The notes under the pieces: model-generated
What the model saw: only the letters and a program-made list of their open reading frames with translations
What the model was told of the DNA's origin: nothing
Databases searched by the model: none
Translations under genes and position numbers: made by a program
From: Syntrophopropionicum sp964397525
Lineage (GTDB): Bacteria; Bacillota; Desulfotomaculia; Desulfotomaculales; Pelotomaculaceae
Length of the DNA: 64,000 nucleotides
Reading direction: 5' to 3'
NCBI GenBank assembly: GCA_964397525.1
Contig: CAYNIY010000002.1
Coordinates: 36,097 to 100,096 of the forward strand
Shown: positions 1 to 7,409 of the stretch, piece after piece
Position numbering within the stretch: the stretch's first letter is position 1
How the letters are laid out: each line of letters begins with the position of its first letter

Positions 1-187
1 ATCCCGCGCAGGTTGTCGTGTCATTGGCAGGTTTTCCGACCGAACTTGGTAAAAAAGGAGCCGAGATAAGCTTCTTTAAATCAGAGCTTCCGCAAGCCGC
101 GCATCTTGCCTTGTTATTAAGGCCCGGCAGCTGGAGAATTTCAAATACCTTTTCGCAGCCATTGCACTTGTACTCAAAAATTGGCAT
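1..187 (-). CDS. FmdB-family zinc-ribbon protein (C-terminus beyond window)
   Basis: This is a partial gene: the first 62 codons are present and the 3' end lies beyond the window start. The product begins MPIFEYKCNGCEKVFE, and two CxxC pairs (CNGC, then CAAC about 20 residues later) form the short zinc ribbon typical of FmdB/CxxC_CXXC_SSSS regulatory proteins. The ATG at 187 is preceded by a GGAGGTGC ribosome binding site. Family members are small putative regulators whose molecular role is poorly known. The low-complexity tail typical of the family would be in the missing part. Confidence 0.8.
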   Translation of the reverse strand, partial: MPIFEYKCNGCEKVFEILQLPGLNNKARCAACGSSDLKKLISAPFLPSSVGKPANDTTTCAG

Positions 188-241
188 AAAAAGCACCTCC
201 AAATATTTAATCCACTAAACATGAAATCCTGACTTGGCAAT

Positions 242-514
242 TTATTTGACCGGGATCCTTTTTAGTTCGAAGATCACAGGACGGTCCGGGTCGGGGCAGG
301 CCCAGGTCGTTGTATTGCTGTCCTCAGCCCAGGGAAAGCTGCCGCCGTAAAGAAGCGCTGCAACAGCGGAACGCAGCGAATCATAGGCAAACTGACACAG
401 CCCTCCCGGTGTAAATTGCGCAAACTCAAATGTGTCCCCGATTCTGTGGCCGTATGAACATTTACCATCTCCCCGAATTTCTACCACAGTGGCGACTACC
501 TTGTATTTATACAT
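242..514 (-). CDS. TIGR04076 family protein
   Basis: This 90-residue protein starts at an ATG preceded by GAGGTGG. It has the layout I recall for TIGR04076 proteins of anaerobes: an N-terminal KVVATVVEIRGDGKCSYGHRIGD stretch broken here as VVATVVEI, GKCSYGHRIGD, then a GGLCQFAYDSL segment and a C-terminal ACPDPDRPVIFEL. The three Cys residues are family-typical and could bind a metal, but no function is established. It is transcribed in the same direction as the FmdB-like gene downstream and may share its transcript. The family call is from memory of the motif pattern. Confidence 0.75.
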   Translation of the reverse strand: MYKYKVVATVVEIRGDGKCSYGHRIGDTFEFAQFTPGGLCQFAYDSLRSAVAALLYGGSFPWAEDSNTTTWACPDPDRPVIFELKRIPVK

Positions 515-676
515 TTTACCACCTCAAGCACCTGCTTTAAAACATTTTTCATTTACTTTAACACATACTGCCTGGTTATTCAAAGGAGCATTTTACCCTT
601 TTGTCTGCCGCATACACATTGATATTGCCCATCCAGACTGTGTGTGTTATTATCGCGTCAACCAGGAGGTGTTGTT

Positions 677-1429
677 ATGAAAGTAGTTTTTCATGATTTG
701 TACTGCTCTGTATATGACTACGACCCAGCCGCGGCAGCGGGCAGGATGGAGAGCATTGTTGATGAGCTTGAGGGATTATACGAATTTGTTGAGCCGCAGC
801 CGGCTGCTGAAGAGGATATTCTGCTGGTACACAGCCAGGAACACCTGGAATGGGTAAAAAGCCGTGGTCCGCTATATGAGATCGCCATGTATTCCGCAGG
901 CGGGGCAATCAAGGCTGGGGAGATGGCTGTGCGGCGAGATCCCGCTTTCGCCCTGATCAGGCCCCCTGGCCATCATGCCAGCAGGGATTCGAGCTGGGGA
1001 TTCTGCTGGTTCAACAACATAGCCATAGCGGTGGAGAAACTGCGCCGGCTGGGAATAGTAAAGAAAGTCCTTATTGTCGACACAGACCTTCATTTTGGTG
1101 ATGGTACCGACAACCTCTTCGAGGGTAACAGTGATGTATACTATTACAGTGTCTATAATATCAAGGGCCTGGAAGAGTGTCTGAGCGTCAATAGAGACTG
1201 TGACTTAATTGCGGTCTCCGCCGGATTTGACAAGCATAAGGACGACTGGGGTTTAATTTACACAACAGAGGACTTTGCCGTAATGGGCAGCATGATCGCC
1301 AACCACGCCCGCAAGTTCTGCCAGGGCAGGTTTTTTGCTGTTCTTGAAGGCGGTTATAACCACCGTGTGCTGGGCAAAAATGTTAAGGCGATGCTGAAGG
1401 GTTTTGATCTGGGGAATACTACTGGTTAA
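677..1429 (+). CDS. Histone deacetylase-family amidohydrolase (copy 1)
   Basis: This 250-residue zinc amidohydrolase belongs to the HDAC/AcuC/acetylpolyamine family. The RPPGHHA motif near residue 100 carries the catalytic His pair. DTDLHFGDGT near 145 supplies zinc ligands Asp and His, SAGFDKH near 190 the third Asp, and LEGGYN near the C-terminus the transition-state Tyr. It is short for the family (usually 300-370 residues), mainly by loss of loops after the DGT motif. The ATG at 677 is chosen because AGGAGGTG lies just upstream; an in-frame upstream start at 644 lacks a binding site. The last 11 bases overlap the convergent MFS gene. Substrate is unknown. A close paralogue lies at 37512-38270. 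Confidence 0.9.
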   Translation: MKVVFHDLYCSVYDYDPAAAAGRMESIVDELEGLYEFVEPQPAAEEDILLVHSQEHLEWVKSRGPLYEIAMYSAGGAIKAGEMAVRRDPAFALIRPPGHHASRDSSWGFCWFNNIAIAVEKLRRLGIVKKVLIVDTDLHFGDGTDNLFEGNSDVYYYSVYNIKGLEECLSVNRDCDLIAVSAGFDKHKDDWGLIYTTEDFAVMGSMIANHARKFCQGRFFAVLEGGYNHRVLGKNVKAMLKGFDLGNTTG

Positions 1430-2537
1430 CGGTCGCTTCCTTTTTAGCCGGCATAGCAGCCAGCATTCCCGCCAAACCCAGGGCAGCAGCAAAAAACAAC
1501 ACCCCGCGGTAACCCCAGCCCTGGGCGATAAGCCCTCCAAGAAATGGCCCGACAGCGCTGCATAAATTCAGGGTGGCCTGAAACAAACCACCCGCGGTCC
1601 CTTTTTCTTCACCGCTGCGCAGGACAATAAGCAAGGCGCCGACATACAAGCAGGACCAGGCCACACCTAAAAGCGCCATGATAATTATCAGGTGTGTCCG
1701 GCCCGTGAAAAAGGCCATCGCGGTAAACACCAGCACAGAGATCAACTGGCCAAAGAAAAATATCTTGACCTCAGAAAACCTCTCCATAAAGCGCATCACC
1801 AGGAACTGCACAGCAAAGTTTATACCCCACAGCAGGCCGATCCAAAATTTATCCATGCCCAGCGAAGCCAGGTACAGCGGCAGTATGATCCAAACCGCGG
1901 TGGCACCCAGATGCCGCAGGAAAACAGCCAGGTAAACCCTGTAATCACGGCGCAGAACATGCCACAAGTTTGGAGGGGTGGAAAATTTGCACACCGGTTT
2001 CTTATGAAATGCCAGGGATATAAGAAATGCCAGCAGGCAGAAAATAAAGCTGAGCCAAAACAGCATTTGGATATTTGCAACAAACGCCGCTGCAAGTGCG
2101 CCGAAAATCCAGCCCAGTGACCCGTATGAACTGTATTTACCCATGTCGATGTCCGCTTCAAAGGCATAGGCGATCATAGCGGCAGTTGCTATGCCGAGTG
2201 AAAAGCCCACTGCCCCCCGCACCAGCATCAGCACCAGGACGCTATGGGCGAATAGCTGTGTGGCAAAAGCCGCGCTGCTGATTAAAAGTCCCCACCTGAC
2301 AAAAACAAGCCTGCCCAGGCGATCTGACTTCCAGCCTGAATATAGAGATGACGATAAAAACGCGGTGCCGTAAACAGCGCCAACCAGGCCGACCTGGAAA
2401 TCAGATGCCCCGAGATCAGCTCCCAGTAATGGAATAAAAATTATTGATCCCTGGGTGGCAAAGCTTAGAAAAAAGTTGACCAGGCCAATCAGCCAGCGGC
2501 GGTTATTATCTACCCCTGCTCCGTTTTCCAAAACCAT
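1419..2537 (-). CDS. MFS transporter
   Basis: This 372-residue major facilitator has about 12 hydrophobic helices in two halves. After the second helix, LYSGWKSDRLGRLVF matches the MFS loop 2-3 signature (GxxxDRxGRR), and a short cytoplasmic linker (HKKPVCKF) separates the halves. It probably exports or imports a small solute, but nothing in the sequence gives the substrate. The ATG at 2537 is only two bases from AAGAGG, so an in-frame TTG at 2531 may be the true start. The 3' end overlaps the convergent deacetylase gene by 11 bases. Confidence 0.85.
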   Translation of the reverse strand: MVLENGAGVDNNRRWLIGLVNFFLSFATQGSIIFIPLLGADLGASDFQVGLVGAVYGTAFLSSSLYSGWKSDRLGRLVFVRWGLLISSAAFATQLFAHSVLVLMLVRGAVGFSLGIATAAMIAYAFEADIDMGKYSSYGSLGWIFGALAAAFVANIQMLFWLSFIFCLLAFLISLAFHKKPVCKFSTPPNLWHVLRRDYRVYLAVFLRHLGATAVWIILPLYLASLGMDKFWIGLLWGINFAVQFLVMRFMERFSEVKIFFFGQLISVLVFTAMAFFTGRTHLIIIMALLGVAWSCLYVGALLIVLRSGEEKGTAGGLFQATLNLCSAVGPFLGGLIAQGWGYRGVLFFAAALGLAGMLAAMPAKKEATVNQ

Positions 2538-2602
2538 AACCTCTTACCTTAATATAGTAACCGTATTTTAACATAAAAGCATTTTTACTGCATGTCACAG
2601 TT

Positions 2603-2631
2603 GGAAGCAGGGGGACGGTTCTCCTGCTTCC
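2603..2631. repeat. Dispersed repeat A (GAAGCAGG...CTGCTTCC)
   Basis: A short imperfect palindrome with ends GGAAGCAG and CTGCTTCC around a core reading GGGGACGGTTCT. Related copies lie at 31204, 32218, 33466, 49953 and 50502, in both orientations, with the core conserved and the arms varying. Confidence 0.8.
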
Positions 2632-2638
2632 GCGCAAT

Positions 2639-2686
2639 TGTAGGTGCGGCTTCAGCCGCACATGGCCGGCTGAAGCCGGCCCTGCA
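2639..2686. repeat. Dispersed repeat D (tandem GCGGCTTCAGCCGC palindromes)
   Basis: Two adjoining small palindromes, TGCGGCTTCAGCCGCA and GGCCGGCTGAAGCCGGCC, flanked by TAGG and CCTGCA. Related single units occur at 34049 and 49984. Confidence 0.8.
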
Positions 2687-2700
2687 AAACGATCATACTT

Positions 2701-2760
2701 TGTCATTCTGAACGCTAGTGAAGATCTGGCGTGAGATCCTTCGCGGGCGCTCAGGATGAC
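2701..2760. repeat. Dispersed repeat C (TGTCATTCTGA...TCAGGATGACA)
   Basis: An imperfect inverted repeat of about 60 bases whose ends read TGTCATTCTGA and TCAGGATGAC. Longer versions are found at 45056 and 61633. It carries no gene. Confidence 0.8.
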
Positions 2761-2791
2761 AATAACTTCACATGACACCAGACAGAGGAAC

Positions 2792-2822
2792 GGGGACACA
2801 TCCCAATTCAGGATATGTCCCC
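2792..2822. repeat. Dispersed repeat B (GGGGACAYATCC palindrome)
   Basis: A 31-base element with arms GGGGACACATCC and GGATATGTCCCC around an AATTCA centre. A copy differing at one base lies at 50038-50068, and a looser relative at 58582. Confidence 0.85.
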
Positions 2823-2833
2823 GATATAGCTCG

Positions 2834-3532
2834 CTATGTTTTCGTTGCCTCAGCCTGTCTTAACTCCCCCATCAGGGCCTTGAGCTTGGCGGCACTTTTC
2901 TTGCCGGGTGATTCCTCAACCCCGGAGCTCAGGTCAATACCATAAGGCCTTACCGTTTCCACAGCCCTGCGGACATTGCCAGGGTTAATCCCGCCAGCTA
3001 AAAATGCGGGCAGTTTCGCTTCTCGCACAAGCTCTTTTACCAGGAGCCAGTCGGCAGTCAGCCCAGTACCTCCGAATTTACCGCTGGATAGCGCTGCTGT
3101 GTCAAAAACAACCGCGTCCACTCCGGCCTCCCGGCACAGTGATGTTTTTTCAGCAACCACTGCAAAGTCAAAACCAGCGGCAGACTCGCCGCCAGCTGGC
3201 AGGTACAGCGACTGCCAGACCTGCAAACCGGGCTGCAGCTTTTTCAGCCAGCCGGCCATTTCCGGCCCCTCCTGGCTTAGGAACTGGATCGCGTGTGGCT
3301 TCAGGATCAGCAACAGCTCATGAATTCTTTCAGGTTTCATCTGATGGACCAGCGCCACGACGGGGAGCGGGGCAGACGTAAAAATCGGAACAGCATCGTT
3401 CATAAACAAGGTGCGGGGTGAAATCGCGGCCTCAATGATCACCCCGATATAGTCAGCGCCCAGCTCTGCCGCCAGGCAGGCGTCTTCCAGACTGGTGATC
3501 CCACATATCTTAACCCTGCAGATATCTTTCAT
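2834..3532 (-). CDS. trpF: Phosphoribosylanthranilate isomerase
   Basis: This 232-residue TIM-barrel enzyme of tryptophan synthesis converts N-(5-phosphoribosyl)anthranilate to the 1-deoxyribulose-5-phosphate (CdRP). The N-terminal VKICGITSLEDA carries the catalytic Cys. VVFDTAALSSGKFGGTG carries the catalytic Asp and a phosphate loop. AGGINPGNV and GIDLSSGVEESPGKK are the C-terminal phosphate-binding motifs. Length is normal to slightly long. No other trp gene is nearby, so it is detached from a trp operon here. The ATG at 3532 follows GAGAGGA. A paralogue of broader specificity cannot be excluded. Confidence 0.9.
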   Translation of the reverse strand: MKDICRVKICGITSLEDACLAAELGADYIGVIIEAAISPRTLFMNDAVPIFTSAPLPVVALVHQMKPERIHELLLILKPHAIQFLSQEGPEMAGWLKKLQPGLQVWQSLYLPAGGESAAGFDFAVVAEKTSLCREAGVDAVVFDTAALSSGKFGGTGLTADWLLVKELVREAKLPAFLAGGINPGNVRRAVETVRPYGIDLSSGVEESPGKKSAAKLKALMGELRQAEATKT

Positions 3533-3718
3533 GGGAGCAGATCCTCTCTTTTAGTGGTAATTAATATATTGCTTGCGCCAAAATATATTATATGCCCGGT
3601 ACCTGTTTGATGGCAACGGGTTTATGTCGAAACGACCTGCCGGCAATAAAGGATGTGATATTTATATAAAAAGGTTTTTATGTTAAGCTGAAATATAATC
3701 AGAAAGGTGGGAAAATCC

Positions 3719-4993
3719 ATGAACGAAAAGATACAGCAACCTGACCAGGCAGATCTTGAGGAAAGTCTGGTTGAAACCCTCCCGGAAGCGCATATCAGGG
3801 CACAAAAAGAGCGCATCCGCCAGGAAAGATTGGAGAAGATCCAGCAGGAGAGAGTTAAGCTTGATGATCTCAAACAGCTGGCACAATTTGAATCAAGACA
3901 AGCAGAACTTTTTATTGAAGGCTGTAAAAACATCCTCAAGGATAACCTGGCCGCCGATCATAAGGCGGAGTGGGCATCTCTCTATAATGACATACCTTAT
4001 CCTCCTTTTGTATATAAAAATCCTGCTCCCAGATATAACCAGATCGCCCGGGAAAAAGGGGTACCGCCAAAGAGCACTTTTTCTGAGCTGCTGTCCCCTG
4101 CCGTGAAGAAAGAACGGCTGCAGAAAGAAAACGATGCTAATAATGCTTATAACCTGATGCTCAAGCAGTATGAGGAGGAAAAAGAAGCCCAGCGCGCCGC
4201 CCATGAAAAAGAGAGAGCTGCATATTTAAACGCACAGATGGAATATAACAACGCGGTTGAACGGCTGCAGCTGGATTATGAAAAGGGAGACCCTGCAGCC
4301 ATCCAGAGTATTGCCAGGATTGTGCTTAACGGGATACTAAGGCCTGATCTTGTCAGGGTATACTTTGACGCTGTTTACCAGCCAGCAGAAAAACTATTGG
4401 TCATCGATGCTTTACTGCCCTCCTATTACGACCTGCCGCGCGCACTCAGCTATCAGTACAGTAAAGGAGCGGGAGAAATTACCCCAATCGAAATGAGCGA
4501 TCAGGAGTTTGATGCTTTTTACCTGGACCTGATCCTGCAAATTGCCCTTAGCGCGATGGATACAATTTTTAAAGCAATCCCAGCCCGGCATGTGCAGGGG
4601 GTTGGCTTTAATGGACTGATTGAAAATGATAAAATCGAGAAAAATTTGGATACAAAGTCCTGCATTATGACCTGCAAGGCCGCAATAAATGACTTTACAG
4701 CCTTAGATCTTGCCCGGAACTCATATTCGGAAAATTTCTTCAAACTAAAAGGGCAGCTGGCAAAATCCCTTTCAGGAGATGATACTGTACCTTCAATGAT
4801 CATCACTGAGCCAGCATCAGGCCATGATGAATCAGATGGGAATACCGATAATTCAAAAACCGGTACAATACCGCCGGAATACAAGCCTGGAGAATTTAAG
4901 CAGGTTACATCAAAAATTGTGGAGGAGATGCTGGAAGACATAGAAAAAAACCTGCTGAAGTCTGTCCGGGACAAGGATGATATGCTCCACTAA
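3719..4993 (+). CDS. Unknown coiled-coil protein resembling the non-catalytic module of Mrr-type restriction proteins
   Basis: This is a 424-residue soluble protein with no signal peptide or membrane helix. Residues 1-75 and 125-190 are charged and predicted coiled coil (for example RQERLEKIQQERVKL). Residues 210-350 contain YQPAEKLLVIDALLPSYYDLP, an ILQIALSAMDTIF helix, GVGFNGLIE and DFTALDLARNS. From memory this series resembles the segment that precedes the Mrr catalytic domain in some restriction-endonuclease-like proteins. No Mrr nuclease domain (D...ExK) follows; the C-terminus is acidic and low in complexity, then helical. ATG at 3719 is chosen over an in-frame GTG at 3707 because AGGTGG precedes it. 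It stands alone. Confidence 0.6.
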   Translation: MNEKIQQPDQADLEESLVETLPEAHIRAQKERIRQERLEKIQQERVKLDDLKQLAQFESRQAELFIEGCKNILKDNLAADHKAEWASLYNDIPYPPFVYKNPAPRYNQIAREKGVPPKSTFSELLSPAVKKERLQKENDANNAYNLMLKQYEEEKEAQRAAHEKERAAYLNAQMEYNNAVERLQLDYEKGDPAAIQSIARIVLNGILRPDLVRVYFDAVYQPAEKLLVIDALLPSYYDLPRALSYQYSKGAGEITPIEMSDQEFDAFYLDLILQIALSAMDTIFKAIPARHVQGVGFNGLIENDKIEKNLDTKSCIMTCKAAINDFTALDLARNSYSENFFKLKGQLAKSLSGDDTVPSMIITEPASGHDESDGNTDNSKTGTIPPEYKPGEFKQVTSKIVEEMLEDIEKNLLKSVRDKDDMLH

Positions 4994-5098
4994 ATTTAAT
5001 TGACTTCTTTTTCGACGAACTGTTGGATAAATAATTTTCAATTATTTAATTATTTCTGAAAATTCTGCAATGTTAATCGTTTCAATTTACCCCACCAT

Positions 5099-5602
5099 GT
5101 GGTAATATTAAACAGGAAGAATTCCACACGGGGGGTGCTTTTTACGGAAACTTCACTGCATGACCTTGCGGTTTTTTACAAAAAGCTTGATCGTGTGCTT
5201 CAGCCGTCAAACAGATCCTGCGGCAGCTGTGGCGAGTGCTGCCGGAATTTATCCATGCTGCGCGTTTACCCGCTGGAACTTCAGAGCATCAGGAAATATA
5301 TACATAATGACAATTTATCAAAGAACTTTGAAGATTTTTCAAACAACAGGGTAATTAAAATTTGGGGTGATTTAGATGGACTGGGACGTTGTCCTTTCCA
5401 GGCAGAAGACCTCTGTACCATCTACCATGTCCGTCCATATTTCTGCCGCGTTTACGGCCATTATAACTCCCAGGGCAACAGTCTGCTCAAGGGATGCGTA
5501 TACAACGGTCATTCCAGAGCATACTTAAAAAGAGAAGAACTGCCCCTGTATGCTGAATTTCTAAATCTTGTGGAAAGAAAACCGCAACTGGTAATGTGCT
5601 AA
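5099..5602 (+). CDS. YkgJ-family cysteine-cluster protein
   Basis: The product is about 155-167 residues. It carries CGSCGECCRN followed by CPFQAEDLCTIYHVRPYFCR, the CxxCxxCC plus C...C..RP..CR arrangement of the YkgJ/UPF0153 family, thought to bind a zinc ion or an Fe-S cluster. The function is not established. The start is uncertain. A GTG at 5099 has no ribosome binding site, and an in-frame GTG at 5135 (product MLFTETSLHDLAV) has a distant AGGAAG. The downstream hairpin at 5612-5649 ends the transcript. Confidence 0.75.
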   Translation: MVILNRKNSTRGVLFTETSLHDLAVFYKKLDRVLQPSNRSCGSCGECCRNLSMLRVYPLELQSIRKYIHNDNLSKNFEDFSNNRVIKIWGDLDGLGRCPFQAEDLCTIYHVRPYFCRVYGHYNSQGNSLLKGCVYNGHSRAYLKREELPLYAEFLNLVERKPQLVMC

Positions 5603-5611
5603 AAAATGCTT

Positions 5612-5649
5612 AAAAACACCTCGGGATACTATAAATCCCGAGGTGTTTT
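5612..5649. terminator. Bidirectional intrinsic terminator
   Basis: A perfect 15-base stem (AAAACACCTCGGGAT and its complement) with an 8-base loop. The arms end in A4 and T4, so the hairpin can terminate both the YkgJ-family gene on the plus strand and the rubrerythrin gene on the minus strand. Confidence 0.85.
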
Positions 5650-5700
5650 ATAAACCGGTTTATTTGATCCTGCCTGTTCAGTCTTTGCAGCAGTTTATCA

Positions 5701-6192
5701 TCAGTCAACAATTTTAAATGCTTTTGCCGGTGCGCCACAGATCGGACATTTGTCAGGCGGGCCATTTTCCGCAACATTGCCGCAAACCGTGCAGAGGTAA
5801 TACTCCACCTCTGGCTTGCTTTCCAGAGAATCAAGCAGCTTCTGGTATAATGCTGCGTGGACCTTCTCAGCCTCGTTGGCATGGTTGAAAGCCCTTTTGG
5901 CCTGGTTGTGGCAATCCTTTTCAGCTTCCTCGATAAATCCCGGGTACATGTGGGTAAATTCGAAGGTCTCACCTTCAATAGCGCCCTTCAGGTTCTCAGC
6001 GGTGGTTTTTATGATCCCCAGGGCCTTCATCTCTGCCAGGGCATGGATCGCTTCCGCTTCGGAAGCCGCCCTGAACATTTTAGCCACAGTGGGATAACCC
6101 TCTTCTTCAGCTTTTTGGGCAAAAGCCGCGTACTTGCGGTTTGCCTGTGACTCGCCGGCGATGGCTTCTTTCAGATTCTTATCAGTGCTCAT
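5701..6192 (-). CDS. rbr: Rubrerythrin
   Basis: This 163-residue cytoplasmic non-haem iron protein reduces hydrogen peroxide in anaerobes. The four-helix part has the diiron ligand motifs ESQANRKY, EAEAIHA (ExxxH type), EGETFEF and EAEKVHAALY. The C-terminus is a rubredoxin-like domain with CTVCGNVAENGPPDKCPICGA broken here as CTVCGN and CPICGA, giving the Cys4 iron site. Length and domain order are typical. The ATG at 6192 follows GAGGGGTAGT. It is monocistronic, bounded downstream by the hairpin at 5612. Confidence 0.95.
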   Translation of the reverse strand: MSTDKNLKEAIAGESQANRKYAAFAQKAEEEGYPTVAKMFRAASEAEAIHALAEMKALGIIKTTAENLKGAIEGETFEFTHMYPGFIEEAEKDCHNQAKRAFNHANEAEKVHAALYQKLLDSLESKPEVEYYLCTVCGNVAENGPPDKCPICGAPAKAFKIVD

Positions 6193-6498
6193 ACTACCCC
6201 TCCAGTTTTTCTTTTATTATAGCAATAAATTTATTATCATTTAAACTATATTTTCTTAAATATTTATTAACTATTTTTCATAGAGGAACCGGCATTTACG
6301 GCTGCCTGTTTCCAGACATGTATGAACCTATGGCCGCCAGCTTTTTCAGCGCCATAAAAAACAACAACGGCTGTAAAATTTCAGCGATTTTTAGTATAAT
6401 GAGAAATATAAATAAAAAAAGGGGAAAGTACTTAAACAAAGAAATTAAATATAAAATGACTTATGCTAAGCTTTTACAGTAAAGAAAGGAGACCCTTA
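6193..6498. other. Intergenic region, no gene seen
   Basis: About 306 AT-rich bases between two divergent genes. It must hold the promoters of the rubrerythrin gene and of the GGCT-like gene. Open frames here are short and lack coding character. I looked for a PerR-type box near rubrerythrin and saw only loose matches. Confidence 0.5.
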
Positions 6499-6930
6499 AT
6501 GTATTTAAATAATCTTTTCGTTTATGGTACTCTGCTTCCCGGCTTGAAAAACTACAAGCGTTTTATAGAGCCTCATAAACACAAGATCTATGAGGCCAGG
6601 CTAAAAGGTGTTATGTATCTCGTCCCCGGTGACGGCTATCCTGTTATTCTGGACGGTGAAGGAGAAATAAAAGGAGTCTTGTTTGAGGCCAGGGATCTCA
6701 AGTTTATTCTGCCGGAAATCGATGACATAGAAAAGTACACCGATGTTGAAAGCCAGAGCCTGCTGGTCCGTGAAATCAGGGATGTGGAGCTGCTGGAATC
6801 AGGAAAAACGGTAAAAGCACACGTATACATGTGGGCGCCTAACAGGGCGGACTGGCTCAAGAAAAATGCCGAGGTTATTGCCGACGGCGACTGGGCCAGG
6901 GTATTACGGGAAAAACAAGAAATAAAATAA
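6499..6930 (+). CDS. Gamma-glutamylcyclotransferase-like (AIG2/GGCT) protein
   Basis: The 143-residue protein opens with LFVYGTLLPG, the YGSLxxG-type substrate loop of the GGCT/AIG2 fold. GDGYPVILDGEGEIKGVLFE matches the family's core, and PEIDDIEKY carries the Glu in the position used for catalysis. C-terminal HVYMWAP is also typical. The exact substrate is not known: bacterial members may act on gamma-glutamyl-amines or other derivatives. ATG at 6499 is chosen because GAAAGGAG lies 8 bases upstream; an upstream in-frame TTG at 6463 has none. Confidence 0.8.
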   Translation: MYLNNLFVYGTLLPGLKNYKRFIEPHKHKIYEARLKGVMYLVPGDGYPVILDGEGEIKGVLFEARDLKFILPEIDDIEKYTDVESQSLLVREIRDVELLESGKTVKAHVYMWAPNRADWLKKNAEVIADGDWARVLREKQEIK

Positions 6931-6971
6931 GGCATATGCTACGCCAAAGGCAATATACTTAATTAATATGG

Positions 6972-7013
6972 CGCCCATGGGACTGAAACCTGCTGTTTTC
7001 TATCCCATGGGCG
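6972..7013. terminator. Convergent-gene hairpin
   Basis: A perfect 11-base stem (CGCCCATGGGA and its complement) with a 20-base loop. It lies between the 3' ends of the GGCT-like gene and the cupin gene. The T-tracts are weak on both sides, so termination is likely but not certain. Confidence 0.6.
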
Positions 7014-7065
7014 TTCTGTCTGTAAACAGAGGGCCCGTGTTACAATGCGGGATTGTTAATGTTAT

Positions 7066-7389
7066 CTAACCGACCGAGAGCGGGCTCCTTACAATTAATA
7101 CATGAAATTCCTTATCGGGCGAAGCCTGCAGGCCGCGCGGCGTGTTTTTCGGACTGAATACTATGTCCGTTTCACCGGCGCTTGTTTGTTCCTCGCCTAC
7201 TTCTATTATGCCGCAGCCTTTAACAACGTAAAAGAAGGCGTCATCCGGCATATTGTGTTTTTCAACCGCTTCGCCCGGTTTCAGCAGCAGGTTCATGATC
7301 AAAAATGAAGGCCGTTCCAGCAGTTTCCTCGCGGTAAAACCCATTGGCGTGTTGAAAACAGGCACTTCCGACATCTTTACAACTTCCAT
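7066..7389 (-). CDS. Cupin-domain protein
   Basis: This 107-residue single-domain cupin has the motif-1-like stretch LKPGEAVEKHNMPDDAFFYVVKGCG with the expected G(X)5HXH-E pattern partly changed: a single His (KHN) is present and the usual Glu is not obvious. Motif 2 reads GETDIVFSPKNTPRGLQ, without the usual PxxxxHxxxN His, so metal binding may be weak or absent. ATG at 7389 is chosen because AAAGGTGA is 7 bases upstream. It follows the ABC transporter genes by 20 bases and is probably the last gene of that operon. Its role is unknown. Confidence 0.75.
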   Translation of the reverse strand: MEVVKMSEVPVFNTPMGFTARKLLERPSFLIMNLLLKPGEAVEKHNMPDDAFFYVVKGCGIIEVGEEQTSAGETDIVFSPKNTPRGLQASPDKEFHVLIVRSPLSVG

Positions 7390-7409
7390 CAATTCATCAC
7401 CTTTCAAAG

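Noticed and set aside
18..218. Plus-strand open frame at the window start
   Set aside because: It is antisense to the FmdB-like gene, which has a ribosome binding site, a correct start and a recognisable zinc ribbon.
1692..2120. 142-codon plus-strand frame
   Set aside because: Antisense to the MFS transporter gene, with no ribosome binding site.
2506..2799. 97-codon minus-strand frame
   Set aside because: It runs through dispersed repeat units and has no ribosome binding site or conserved sequence.
6141..6482. 113-codon plus-strand frame before the GGCT-like gene
   Set aside because: Low coding character, no ribosome binding site, and it begins inside the rubrerythrin gene.
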